64,000 nt of DNA from Tridacna crocea (taxonomy: Eukaryota > Mollusca > Bivalvia > Cardiida > Cardiidae), in the NCBI GenBank assembly GCA_943736015.1, contig OX031071.1:12868119-12932118 (forward strand). The letters run 5' to 3'. The first letter of the stretch is position 1, and each line of letters starts with the position of its first letter. The position numbers were made by a program, and so were the translations under genes. The notes under the pieces were generated by a model. The model was given only the letters and a program-made list of their open reading frames with translations, was not told the origin of the DNA and made no database searches. Below, one piece after another: positions 31,797-42,005 of this stretch.

Positions 31797-32930
31797 TCAA
31801 AATGTTTCAAATGTGAGCGTTTTGATTAGATAGTAAAGTAGGACAAAGACTAATTTATAGAAAAGGATGAGTTTGTGCTTACGCCGTCGATGGCTTAAAG
31901 TTTCCCAACCAGACTCTTGGTATAGATCAAAGATAGAAACTAATTTAGTACAGCTGGTAACGATCCGTGCAGCCTCATTTTGTACTTTATCCAATTGATC
32001 TTTCAACCCTTGAGAAAGATTATCCCATGTAACATCACCATATTCAAGAATAGATCGAATAAAAGAAAGGTACATGATTTGGAATGAAAGTCGATCAAGG
32101 CGGGTTTTCAGATGACGCATGACTCCAATTCTTTTCCATGCCTTAATGATAGATTTACTAATATGGGAGTCCCAAGACCCGTCGCTAGAAAGAAATATGC
32201 CTAAATGTTTATGACTAGTGACATATGGAACTTCAGTATTCGACATAAACAGACCAGGGTGGCTAGTCTTAAAACGTTTACGAGATATAACTAAGGATTC
32301 TGATTTTGCTGGATTGAACGTGACCAACCACTCCTGCGCCCAACGAGTAACTGTATCGATATCTGTTCGTAATACAGTTCCAGCGGCAGCTGGATCAGAT
32401 ACAACCATCGATAGACTGGTATCATCTGCAAAGAGATTAATGTTTGCCCGGATATCATCAACAATATCATTAATATATATTAAAAACAATAGAGGTCCTA
32501 ATAAAGATCCCTGGGGCACGCCTGCCTGTCCGTGGCGTAAGTCAGAGATACCACCTGGTATAAGAACTCGTTGAAAACGATTTGAAAGATAATCAGAAAA
32601 CCAGGACAATAAGTTACCTCTAATACCGGCTCTTCGCATCTTGAATAAGAAGCCCTTATGCCAGACTTTATCAAATGCTTTGCTTATGTCAAAGAATACT
32701 GCTCTAAATTCAAACCCATCATCTAAAGTTTTGCATATGGTGGTATAAAGACAAGTTACTTGATTAACAGTAGAATCACCTGGCATAAAACCAGACTGAT
32801 ATGGAGTAAAAAAATCTGTATCCTTCAGATAATAATAGACATGCTTGAATATGATTCGTTCTAAGACTTTTTCTATGTTAATTAATAATGAAACTGGACT
32901 GTAGTTGGAGGGCAGAGAAGGGTCACCCAA
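31797..32930 (-). CDS. LINE reverse transcriptase
   Basis: An uninterrupted 377-codon stretch. The motifs in order are LPSNYSPVSLL, TPYQSGFMPGDST, AVFFDISKAFDKVWH (first catalytic Asp), AGVPQGSLLGPLLFLIYIND, NLFADDTSL (catalytic DD), HKHLGIFLSSDG and then the thumb (IMYLSFIRSILEYGDVTWDN). It copies the element RNA at a nicked target. It is in the same frame as the linker upstream; a TAG at 32961-32963 separates them where TGG (Trp) would be expected. The last codons (after KLILFYKLV) diverge from the family where the foreign DNA approaches. Confidence 0.9.
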   Translation of the reverse strand: MGDPSLPSNYSPVSLLINIEKVLERIIFKHVYYYLKDTDFFTPYQSGFMPGDSTVNQVTCLYTTICKTLDDGFEFRAVFFDISKAFDKVWHKGFLFKMRRAGIRGNLLSWFSDYLSNRFQRVLIPGGISDLRHGQAGVPQGSLLGPLLFLIYINDIVDDIRANINLFADDTSLSMVVSDPAAAGTVLRTDIDTVTRWAQEWLVTFNPAKSESLVISRKRFKTSHPGLFMSNTEVPYVTSHKHLGIFLSSDGSWDSHISKSIIKAWKRIGVMRHLKTRLDRLSFQIMYLSFIRSILEYGDVTWDNLSQGLKDQLDKVQNEAARIVTSCTKLVSIFDLYQESGWETLSHRRRKHKLILFYKLVFVLLYYLIKTLTFETF

Positions 32931-32960
32931 CTTAAATATGGGACATACATCGGATATTTT

Positions 32961-33434
32961 CTACGAAGATGGGACAGTTTTGGTATTCAATGAGTAATTA
33001 AATAGATCGCATAAATGTGTTGGCAGCTGACCAGCTGCTTCAATAAGAATTTTATTATTTATGCCGCCTGGGCCAGAGGCTTTGCCCGTTTTAAATGTTT
33101 TCAGAACATCCAGTACTTCAGATGGCATGACATTGATTGAATCTAAAGAATCATTTATGACATAGAAACGTTCATCGGGTACTTCATTGAATGAATCATC
33201 TATATAAGATTGATTAGCAAAATAATTATTCAATGAATTCGCTTTCTCATATTCGTCGATGATCAAAGAATCTCTAGAAATGTCAAAGAGAGGAGGGATG
33301 GATGTTGAAGACTGTGTAGACATCATTGACTTGAGGGTTTTCCACCAATCACGAGGAGACAGAGAACTAGATTTTAACCTCAAAGACAGTCGTTCATAAT
33401 AGTTTAATTTGCTCTGTCGAATTAAAGAGATCAC
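32961..33434 (-). CDS. LINE linker between endonuclease and RT
   Basis: RQSKLNYYERLSLRLKSSSL, PRDWWKTLKSMM, NSLNNYFANQSYI and GPGGINNKILIEAA are the usual conserved spots of this region in jockey/CR1-type LINEs. The frame is open upstream to a TAA at 33531-33533 (context WMNYSI-stop-KEIRRRK) and downstream to the TAG at 32961. So one polyprotein carries two nonsense changes. Confidence 0.85.
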   Translation of the reverse strand: MISLIRQSKLNYYERLSLRLKSSSLSPRDWWKTLKSMMSTQSSTSIPPLFDISRDSLIIDEYEKANSLNNYFANQSYIDDSFNEVPDERFYVINDSLDSINVMPSEVLDVLKTFKTGKASGPGGINNKILIEAAGQLPTHLCDLFNYSLNTKTVPSS

Positions 33435-33530
33435 ATTGTTTCTGACAGATTTGAATTTTGACCAGTGATTATCTTTGTTGTTTGATAGTTTTGCTTTTTT
33501 ATATAGTCTTTTACGACGGCGAATTTCTTT

Positions 33531-34420
33531 TTAGATTGAATAATTCATCCAGGGTGGTTCTTGTGGATTAAAGATAATTGTCTTACTAGGGATGAACTTG
33601 CTTGCGTTATCAGTAACGACATCTGCAATTCTTTCAGCATATGTGTTAATGTCACTATCATATACAGAGTCCCAGTTAAAATTTGAAAGACTGTTTGTGA
33701 GCCCATTATAATTTCCTTGGTCATAAATCCAAATCGTACGTTGGATATTTCTAAACTTTAGTTTCAGGAAATTAAAAACACCAAAAACAGGACAGTTGTA
33801 ACGCATGGTAAGATCCAGACAGGGTTCCCCAACGCCAGTTGTAAGGATTGTTTTTTTATTAGTAACGAAAGGAAGATCAATCGTAGATGCAGAATTTTCT
33901 GTGAAATGAGTGGGTTCGTCAATACACTGAATCATATTATATTCATTACACAGGGATTCAACTTTACGGAAATGGTGTTGGTTCATTACATTCAGGTTAA
34001 AATCCCCACTAATGATGACATCAGAAATACCAGAATCCATAGCAAGGCCAATAGAATCTTCAATAAGTGAGTAATAATAAGCGGAGTCGGAGTTCGGTGG
34101 TCTATAAAAAATACCGTACAAAATATTCCTATTATTGCTAGACTTGATTTGTATCCAAATACACACAAGTCTATTCGGTTCGAGATCATGTCTACGAATA
34201 TATGACAAGTTGCTTTTAACATATAAGATAACGCCTCCATATCTGTCGTCAGTTCTATCTTTCCGTTCTGGTGGATGAAAAGAAGGAAAAATCAGATCAT
34301 CTGATAAATATTCATGATGCAACCAAGTCTCAGAGAATTCTGCAATCAGAGTATAAAGCTTATTAGCTATACTTTGTACGTTATAATGAATAGTTGACAG
34401 GTGATGGGGAGATTGAGATA
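33531..34420 (-). CDS. LINE AP-like endonuclease
   Basis: It reads HLSTIHYNVQSIANK, EFSETWLHHEYLSDD, RYGGVILYVKSNLSY, GIFYRPPNSD, VIISGDFNLN (catalytic GDFN) and NSASTIDLPFV, the order of exonuclease-endonuclease-phosphatase LINE nucleases. The final SDH-type motif is changed (CLDLTMRY where SDHLxI is usual), so activity is doubtful. This domain nicks the target and primes insertion. The frame differs from the 2A-like region upstream, with a shift somewhere in about 34400-34450. Confidence 0.85.
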
Positions 34421-34471
34421 AATATAAATATCAGATGTAGAAGAAGCACAACCAAAGGACTCATTAAATAG

Positions 34472-34498
34472 CGGACCAGGGCTCGGATGAACATCACC
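34472..34498 (-). other. 2A-like motif GDVHPSPGP in LINE 5' region
   Basis: Within a minus-strand frame (34636-34367) the segment RQSGDVHPSPGP follows a hydrophobic leader (FFILPILNLPLIFSF). The position and form match the DxExNPGP ribosome-skipping motif known from the N-terminal region of some CR1/L2/Rex1-type LINEs. The usual E and N are H and S here, so it may be non-functional. Confidence 0.6.
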
Positions 34499-34896
34499 TG
34501 ACTGACGCACATCAGTAAAACTGAATATGAGTGGAAGGTTAAGTATTGGTAGTATAAAAAAAGATTGACGGTCAAGTGGAAGTGAAGTTCTTGACAATGT
34601 CTTGGCCGGCCACATAAGTACCTGTAAAATGTACAACTCATGTAACCAAATATATTCAGGACAGGAACAGCATATAGCAGCACAACACGATCAAATCTAC
34701 AGCACTCAGAGAATTCTATAGATTTGCTACAGGTCAAGTCAATTAAAATCGGTTTACACTCCACATCAAGGAATAGAATTGAAAATAAGAAACAAAGTAA
34801 CAAAAACAAAAGATAATATAAAGAAAAAAAGATGAATAAGTAACACATGAGTCTCAATAAATATAACTAGAGTGGTCAAAAGAAAAACACATGTAT

Positions 34897-35164
34897 ATAT
34901 GGCTTGCAACACGCAAAAAGGGGCATTCGGACATTTGCGTAAAGTGTCGTCTCGGATCAGCCTGCGCAGTCCGCGCAGGCTAATCCGAGGCGACACTTTA
35001 CGATTACATTGGTTTTGGTGCTACAGTAGACTTTCCTAAAACAGAAAATATCATTAAAACGGAAAGTGTCGTCTCGGATTAGCCTGTGCGGACTGCGCAG
35101 GCTGATCCTAGACGACACTTTACGCAAATGTCCGAATGTCCCTTTTCGCATGTTGCAAGCCATA
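34897..35164. mobile_element. double-hairpin MITE (GCCTGCGCAG type), best copy
   Basis: Outer inverted ends are ATATGGCTTGCAAC and GTTGCAAGCCATAT. Hairpin 1 is 34938-35002 (CGTAAAGTGTCGTCTCGGAT ... CCGAGGCGACACTTTACG around GCCTGCGCAGTCCGCGCAGG). Hairpin 2 is 35060-35124, the same sequence inverted. So the element is a palindrome made of two palindromes, 268 bases, non-coding. Confidence 0.85.
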
Positions 35165-36060
35165 TGTGAATTATCTTTTGCAGTTATATGAAGTAAATGA
35201 ATTAGATAAGGGTATTGGACATTGAAAAAATCAATCACTACTGTTATGACTTCAAACCAATCATAGTGACAGATAAGTGCAAGTAGAATCAAATATGGAT
35301 ACTTCCTAGGGAAATTGTGCAATTTAACTGAAACACATACTAAAGCCAGGCTTTTGTTAAAAGTTTCAAGTGACAACGCTTTGTATAGGTATTTTGAAGA
35401 GTTACATTAAGTGATACAAAAATCAACAGTTCACATTACCAAATGAAGAAGTCCCTTTACCCTGACTATTTTGTTAAATATAGAAATATATTGGTCGAAA
35501 TGGATTAAACACGGTGGAAACACATACAGTGTTATTGATGTCTTCATGGCCAATGCAAACGGTCATCGTGACAGAAATCGTTAATGTCAGCCCATTAGCT
35601 GTATCTTACTACACCAGACAAACTGGCGGACAGGCAGACAGACAGCAGACAGACAGACAGCAGACAGACAGACAGCTAAATGACTGTAGTACGAAGACAA
35701 CCAGACTTTATGACTATATGAAAAATATTGAATATCCAGCAATATTTAGGTACAAAAAGAAAAATAAGGGGCAGACAGGTTCAAGATTCGTCAGGCCGAC
35801 CTATCCACTAAGACAGACAGACAGTCAGCAGCTAGACAAGGCAAAAACTTGCATATAGATTTAAAGAAGAAAAGAAAGGATGCACACGAATTCAAGATTC
35901 GGCATAACGACTGATCCACCAAGACCGACCAACAGCCCTACCGACCGACCGATCGGCAGGCAGACAGACAGAAAGACAGACAGCCAAAACAAAAACAACA
36001 TACACAATTTCTAATATACACTATCAAAATCATTAAATACTACCCGAGCTAACAATACTA
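35165..36060. repeat. CAGACAGA microsatellites in non-coding DNA
   Basis: GACAGACAGCAGACAGACAG-type runs occur at 35620-35675, 35810-35825 and 35955-35985, with CCGACC runs near 35920-35955. The 114-codon frame across 35514-35858 is a by-product. Nothing else is recognised. Confidence 0.55.
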
Positions 36061-37176
36061 ACTGATCTGACAGGCCGGTCACATAAACATTTCACAAATA
36101 ATCCCTTGAAGTTACAAACTCGAGGGAAAAAAATGCTTTAAAATAAAAAAATCATAACCAACTAGAAATTTTTAACAATATACGATTTCACACAAAGAGG
36201 CAAGACTAACGCAAAAGCCTTTACAGACGATGGAGATCAAGATCAGGCCACAGGAAACGTGCAGTCTGATCTCGGTCTAACATTATCTGATAATATATTT
36301 ACCCCAAAAACATTTCAAATGGAAAAAAAAAAGTTTTTACTGTCTGCTTGAAAATTTCATTCAACTTATTTAGCGGGAAAGGGGCCACCAGAAAATAGCT
36401 GTAGTAAACACTGCTGGAAAATGGAGAAAACACTACTGACAGTACATCTTCCTCTCTCCCGTCATACTTTCGAGTGATTCAAAGACGATTCACCCCCATC
36501 AGTCATTTATACCTGTCGTCCTCAACAACTTTAAATATGAACAGGACCAAATTTTATCATTTGTATGAAAATATTGTATAGTTGGACAGCCTGACATAAT
36601 GACAAAGATACATCGTATGAAAAAGAAATGAAAACAACAACGTCGTCTTCTGGGTTTAGAATGATGCGTATCGTATATCAAATACATTCTCATCAACGCA
36701 GAAAGAAAAACTTTTCACAAAATTAACAGACTTGCAAACAAAGAAATAACCGTCCTAGCATTTTCAAGATCGAATTCCGTTTTGTTTTTAAACCATTCTT
36801 AAGATAGATTATAGGTTCTTTTTAGAGAAAGAGATCAAACTATAGTACATCTAATAATGTTTATGAACAGCATATCTCAGTTCAGCAGACAGGGATCAGA
36901 GTACTATTCTAAACCATCCGATTTCAAACCAGCACGCGCTGCGAGATAACGTTAACAGCACATTCGACCCTAACGATCAATTCACAAAATACGACTGTGT
37001 AGATCAAAGATCAGACCGCATTTGTATGCAGTCCGATGCACATCCATAGCCTTCAGTAGACCAACATTAAGTTAAGCACATGGCATAAAGGGTTAGCTGT
37101 CAAAACATTAACATATTCTCCAGCCGAAAAATACATTCCATAACAAAGTTATAATCTAGCTATGTATACTGTCTAA
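36061..37176. other. non-coding stretch with palindromic repeat fragments
   Basis: Short palindromic units lie at 36225-36290 and 37005-37060, and a very degenerate TTAA-MITE at 36370-36480. No gene. Confidence 0.45.
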
Positions 37177-37571
37177 CATCTTCGCAAGCCAAGACCGACG
37201 ATTCACTACGTTACTCCACCCTTGGCGGATCGAGCTTGATTTTTACGATCACCCGATACGCCTTTTCATTGGATGCAGCCAGCTCTGGCTGCAACGAATG
37301 AAATCGCTCGTGGCATTTCATCATTGATAAAAATAGAACAAGGTCTCTACCTTCCGAATAGAAGGTAAAACATGAAACCCACGTGGATGTCTGCTTATCG
37401 CTCCATGTGTATTCGTAAGCGATTTGTAAAACGATATTTCATTTGCTTTTAGAAATATGATGTAAAGGGGGGGGGGGGTTTAATAACCAGCATCCAATAG
37501 AGGGCGCATCGCAGGAATCTCGAAATCGGACTCAATTCATGTAGTGATCGTAACCTTGGCTTGCGAAGATG
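37177..37571. mobile_element. MULE-like MITE with 9-bp target duplication
   Basis: Inverted ends are CATCTTCGCAAGCCAAG (left) and CTTGGCTTGCGAAGATG (right), extending imperfectly to GACGATTCACTACGT / GTAGTGATCGTAACC. Flanks are ACTGTCTAA at 37168-37176 and 37572-37580, a perfect 9-bp duplication. That size points to the Mutator superfamily. Length 395 bases, with a G12 run inside (37467-37479) and no coding. Confidence 0.85.
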
Positions 37572-38045
37572 ACTGTCTAAACACGTTAACATACAACATG
37601 AATTACAGTCAATCTTATGGCAAATATGTTCATTCAGCAGAACGACTAAGAGAACATTAGTTCAACATGGGCTAAAGCTCGTAGTGCTCATGATCATCGT
37701 CTCTCTACATGCCCCAAACAACACTGATAAGAAATGAAATGAGATGAGAAGCTTTCAGCACGCACGAAAAAACGAATTTGTGTTTCTATTAAGATTCTTG
37801 GCAAATGTGTTTCAAACATATATAACAAAAACAAAAGACGGATAGCGCGGATCAAGATCAGGCAGCGTGCGCAGCGCAGCCCGATCAAGACCCACAGTCT
37901 CCGCCGTGAAATAATCATGATTTTTTGTATCGACACTAAGTTGGACCAGAAACAAAGAATAGGTAATAAAATAATAATCCCACATAGTAGTGAACCTTCA
38001 CTGAGTCAACATTTTAACAGTATAACAGAAATGATCTTCAGAAAG
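37572..38045. other. non-coding stretch
   Basis: No gene. One palindromic-repeat unit lies at about 37835-37900 (CAGCGTGCGCAGCGCAGCCC). Confidence 0.4.
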
Positions 38046-38850
38046 TCAAACACGGTCGACGGAGGACTTGAGCCGCTCAAGATCCCTATGTGTCTCCAAG
38101 CGATGCAGTTTTAATCGATTGTCCTTAACAACAATTGTGCCATCAATGGTCCAGGTACCATTGATAAGTCTATCCCTCATGAGCTTTCTTGTCTGAAAGA
38201 TGTTATCTCTGAGTGCGTCAGGTTTTCATACACAAAAACATTATTGTAACCTTTGGATTTTAACTTGGATTTGTTTTTTAGTAATTTCTGTCTTGCCCTA
38301 TAGCTTGTGAACTTTATTATAATGTATCTAGGTTTAACAGCCTGGCTGCTTTGACGAGGCTTTCCCAAACGATGAGTCCGATCAATATCAGTGATTGAAA
38401 TATCACTTTCTACAGCTGTAGCTATCTTTTAACACTGTGTCGTCAACAGACTCACCATCAGTTTCCTGGATTCCAGAAAGCTGGAGACAATTACGCCTAC
38501 TATACTGCTCCGCCCAATCGACCTTTGTTTCTAGCTCTTCCAAGCGCCGCTTAAGTTGAACATTTGCATCAGGGAGTTGTTTAATGTTCTCACTTAAGCT
38601 GTTGACTACACCTTCGACAATACTTGAGACTACAGTCGGAAGCTCGTTCTCAAAAGAACTTCTCAAGAAGACACTGATTTAGGCCAAATTATCCTCGCTG
38701 AGAGTAACCCGTGTCGGAGAAATACCAGCTTCAGCCTCCTCAGGGATGGTAAAACCTGTGTTCTCCTTGTCACTAACAGGCTTGGTTTTCTTCTGTTCAG
38801 CCTGGTCTTCTGGGGATGCTCTGGGGTGTTGTCTTGTTACTGCTCATGGT
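38046..38850 (-). pseudogene. Tx1/L1-type LINE ORF1 (coiled coil plus RRM), broken
   Basis: The minus-strand pieces in order are an N-terminal part near 38850-38670 (MSSNKTTPQ..., with stops), a heptad-rich segment ENIKQLPDANVQLKRRLEEL (coiled coil), EQYSRRNCLQLSGIQETDGE (start of the RRM), GKPRQ...RPRYIIIKFTSYRARQKLL in part, and a C-terminal DRLINGTWTIDGTIVVKDN. The last piece runs into a stop at 38046. This is the L1 ORF1p architecture, an RNA-binding trimer. At least two frameshifts and several stops are present. No ORF2 follows on this strand. Confidence 0.8.
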
Positions 38851-39264
38851 ACCTTATAAACTTTTATTTAACGTGCGCCTTGGCCAATCACAGATTTGAT
38901 AGAAGAGTAAAGGGTTTACTGAAGCGTAACAACCGGTACCAGTACAAATACTAAATGAAAAAATATTCACAAACGCCCAATGAAATTCACATCAAAAAAC
39001 TTCTGCTAACAAAGGTCGAATAACAATCTAATAACTAGTTCATCTGTAACATGGAAATCACAATAGTTCCTCCAAAAAATAACGTTTTAAGCCCACGAAA
39101 CAAAAACAAAAATAAATCTCCATAACGTAGCCTTTTAAGGGAATACCATCAAAAAAGTTTTTTATGTAATTTTATGTATTAATTTTTTTTTTTTTTTTTT
39201 TTTCACATAAATTTCAGTGATTTGTATATTCTTTAATTTGGTGGGATGTGGAAATTCTAGATAC

Positions 39265-39487
39265 GTACCTTTAACAAACGGCAATATTTTAGACTTCTTC
39301 AAAACCATAGCATAAGATGGCAGTTTAACTTTGGCTCAAAAATGGTTGAAATTGAATATGATACGAAAGAAAATATTGTGAGTAAAGGAGAAAATGGTGA
39401 TTATCATCATTTTTCCTTCCCTCAAACTGCTTTCAAAGCCATCTTTTCTAGATTCATTAATAGTCAGGATTGTGCGGTAAACGGATA
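39265..39487. mobile_element. TTAA hairpin MITE, diverged copy
   Basis: TTTAACAAACGGCAATATTTTAGAC at the left, in two parts TTTAACAAACGG and CAATATTTTAGAC. The centre is GTGAGTAAAGGAGAAAATGG / CATCATTTTTCCTTCCCTCA. The right end TGTGCGGTAAACGG is decayed. Confidence 0.55.
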
Positions 39488-39654
39488 GCATTAAAATTCA
39501 GACAAATGTTCGATATTGCGAAACAAAAAGACTTTCAAAATCAGATTTATTTCTTTTAGGATAAAGCGCATCACACTGGTTTTGAATTCCAAGACCTGCT
39601 GTTATGTTATTTTTCCGCCAAAACGCTCTTCTCTGGAAATGTTTTGGAAGAGCC

Positions 39655-39725
39655 CAACAATCCATCCAACGAACCAACCAACCAAACTAATCAACCAACC
39701 AACCAACCAAACTAACCAACCAAGG
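39655..39725 (+). repeat. AACC-type microsatellite
   Basis: Runs of CCAACCAACCAA with CCAACCAAACTAACCAACC. Confidence 0.7.
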
Positions 39726-39753
39726 AACACAAGACGCCGATCGACGCTCTTGT

Positions 39754-39831
39754 CTAACCCTTTATTCCATAGATACTCATTTTGACGAATCAATATCAGA
39801 CAGCTTTTGAAAACATTAGGTATAGGGTTAA
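39754..39831. mobile_element. TTAA hairpin MITE, 78-bp internally deleted copy
   Basis: CTAACCCTTTATTCCATAGA at the left and TATAGGGTTAA at the right. It has the left half of the CTCCATAG subtype (ACTCATTTTGACGAATCAAT), but the hairpin and right half are gone. Confidence 0.65.
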
Positions 39832-39894
39832 TACATCTTTGTTAGTCATTATTCCATAATATCAAACTAGTCATTCCAGAATATGGATCCATCT

Positions 39895-40300
39895 TTTACA
39901 AAACAACAACCTTAATCATCATGCAATACTGTGGTGACAAAAATATACCTGGACTTTCAATGTTGATAAATTTTGAAAAAGCATTTGATTTCAATTTCTT
40001 TCAAGTTCATAGAAAAGACACTAGAGTTGTTTAAACTTTGGCAAAACCTTTAAAAGATGGATTAAATTATTTTTATATAATATTGACGTTTGTGTACAAT
40101 TAAATGGCTTTTTTTTTTTAATATTTCATTGTAAAGAGAGGCTGTCGTCAAGGAGATCTAATTTCCGCATATCTATTTATTCTATGTATGGAAATTCAAA
40201 TTAAAAAATAATGAAAGTATCAAAGGTATAAAAATACGAAATACAAAAACAACAGCCTTAATTACAAAGTAAAATGGTCCTACCACATAAAGCTAATGTA
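39895..40300 (+). pseudogene. L1/Tx1-type LINE reverse transcriptase remnant
   Basis: Plus-strand fragments read CGDKNIPGLSMLINFEKAFD (RT motif with the first Asp), then KDGLNYFYIILTFVYN and VKRGCRQGDLISAYLFILCM (the GCRQGDPxSPYLF motif). Stops and frame shifts lie between. It is on the opposite strand to the ORF1 remnant 1 kb upstream, so the two are separate insertions or were rearranged. Confidence 0.75.
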
Positions 40301-40799
40301 CAAATGGCAAAATGTGTCGACCGTAATTATCTTGCACGGACTGCTCAGGCTGACATGGGTCGATATTGTTTGCAGAAAGAATAAAGAAATAATCAATATC
40401 TGCATGGACCATGGCATAACTTATTAATTCTATTTTTTTTAAATTCTTTTGTAAATGAAAATGGTCAAAATTTTAACTCACCAAAACATTCTCCCCAAAG
40501 AAGAAGGAAAACAGGAAAAATCTTTAAAAAGAAGCTGAACATCTTTGTTCCCTCTTACATAAACGCTGAACTGTTAAATGAGTTGTTGAATCTTAAATGG
40601 GTCGCTACAAGGAAGTTTCATAAAAAGATATAGACCTATAGTATCGTTTTAACTCATGACTCCATATCAAACTTCTAACCCTTTCGGCACGATAGGCTTG
40701 AACACTGGCCTAATTTGCGGACGGCATAGCTTACGATCAGAATACACAGAACGTGCAGTCTGATCTTAGATCTTTGCCTTCCGATCGTTGGGACCAAGT
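40301..40799. other. non-coding stretch with two hairpin fragments
   Basis: At 40315-40365 is a core fragment of the double-hairpin MITE (TGCACGGACTGCTCAGGCTG). At 40737-40770 is the GTGCAGTCTGATCTTAGATC palindrome. No gene. Confidence 0.45.
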
Positions 40800-40811
40800 C
40801 AAGCTTAGATG

Positions 40812-41050
40812 TTGGTTGTATTGGGGTTTAACGCAACTTTAACAGCTAAGGTCATATCATGTCGGTCGGTGACGCACAAGTGTTTCTTGGCTTTTTCACA
40901 CCAGTACTAACACAACTTTCTATCCAAAGCCACCGACAGAGGTGAGAGGCGAAAATACGCTGGAAAGAAAGTTCGCCTCAACCGGGTATCGAACTCACAA
41001 CCACCAGGTCATGGGTCCGACACGCTCACCATTGAGCCACCTGGGCGGGC
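40812..41050 (-). mobile_element. tRNA-derived SINE with perfect 12-bp duplication
   Basis: Flanked by CAAGCTTAGATG at 40800-40811 and 41051-41062. Read on the minus strand, the head has an A box (TGGCTCAATGGTGAGCG) and a B box (GAGTTCGATAC). Then follow AGGCGAACTTTCTTTCCAGC and a tail ending CCCCAATACAACCAA. The 239-base body is related to 55571-55835. The perfect duplication suggests a fairly young insertion. Confidence 0.88.
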
Positions 41051-41062
41051 CAAGCTTAGATG

Positions 41063-41993
41063 ATGAAAATTTTACGATTTATTGCAACTGTATTTTTTAG
41101 TGGTTGAGTATATATTTCCGAACTGAAAAGTCTAAAAGCGTTGACATATCACTGTTCTTTCTTTTTTTCAGAGAAATGAAAATACAAACTGAAATAAAAA
41201 CTTAAGCGGTGAAATTATGTTTAATACACAACAAAAGTTTTCTTGAATTGTCTTTGAAAAACTTTGTTTAACCGCCAGTTTCTTTTGAGAATAAAACAAT
41301 TAAAAGCTTTATGCAATAGTTTCACTTGAGGAAAGGAGATGTTATAGAGGCACTTTTAACTTGATTTTGGAGGAAAAAATCACTGCTATTTCTCGACATC
41401 CTACCGAAAAGCATAGAGTAAACCACAGTCATGTGTGGCTGTCTGGCAAAATAGAGTTTAACTCTTTTCCAAATGGCAACATATTGGGCAGGTCGACAAA
41501 TCAGATATAGCTCAAATGATGAAATTTATCTTTAATTAATTCCCTTGTCAAATCAATCAAATGGCAACTAAATAATAGAATGGCCTTTGTTTACCTGTTT
41601 TTCTTTGATTTTATCAATGACTCCCTCTAAGATAATGCCATAAATATAGTATGATTTATGGTATGTATGGAAGATCACCGTATAATTTCAAAGCGAATTC
41701 TGTTCTCTTTAATGATTAAAATAATACATATTGATTTTCAAAACAATCTAACTAGATTTGGTTGGGATCTTTTTATTTAGAGCATATCTGTGAAGTGCAA
41801 GAAAATGAAGGATAATATCCAAGTCATCCGCTAATCGAGACCAATGTAAAAACTAGAGAGGAATCAAGTAAGTAACTGGCGAATGTTCCTCATTTCGTAC
41901 AGTGTCCTACAGTAAATAATTCTTTAATAATCCTTGTTCCACGGCACATAAATTGTAAGATAGTAGGTGGGTAACTAAGGCTGTCCTGCCCCA
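41063..41993. other. non-coding stretch, possible intron or 3' flank
   Basis: AT-rich, no repeats recognised. On the minus strand an ATTAAA lies at 41922-41927, about 70 bases past the stop of the candidate exon at 42104-41994. Confidence 0.4.
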
Positions 41994-42005
41994 TCAGTCG
42001 ATCAC

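Larger units (their letters stand above)
29950..34860 (-). mobile_element. APE-type LINE (jockey/CR1/L2-like), near full-length pol, interrupted
   Basis: Right to left it holds a 5' region with a 2A-like motif, an AP-like endonuclease, a linker, a reverse transcriptase, a C-terminal Cys/His region and a 3' UTR with AATAAA near 29965. The endonuclease, linker and RT stay in one frame from about 34420 to 31797, broken by only two in-frame stops. The coding part is split by about 0.75 kb of foreign DNA (about 30994-31760). The 5' end abuts the double-hairpin MITE at 34897. Confidence 0.85.

Noticed and set aside
32218-32574. 118-codon plus-strand frame
   Set aside because: Antisense shadow of the LINE reverse transcriptase.
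34381-34857. 158-codon hydrophobic minus-strand frame as a membrane protein
   Set aside because: Lies in the LINE 5' region in a different frame from the 2A-like motif; hydrophobicity comes from T-rich sequence.
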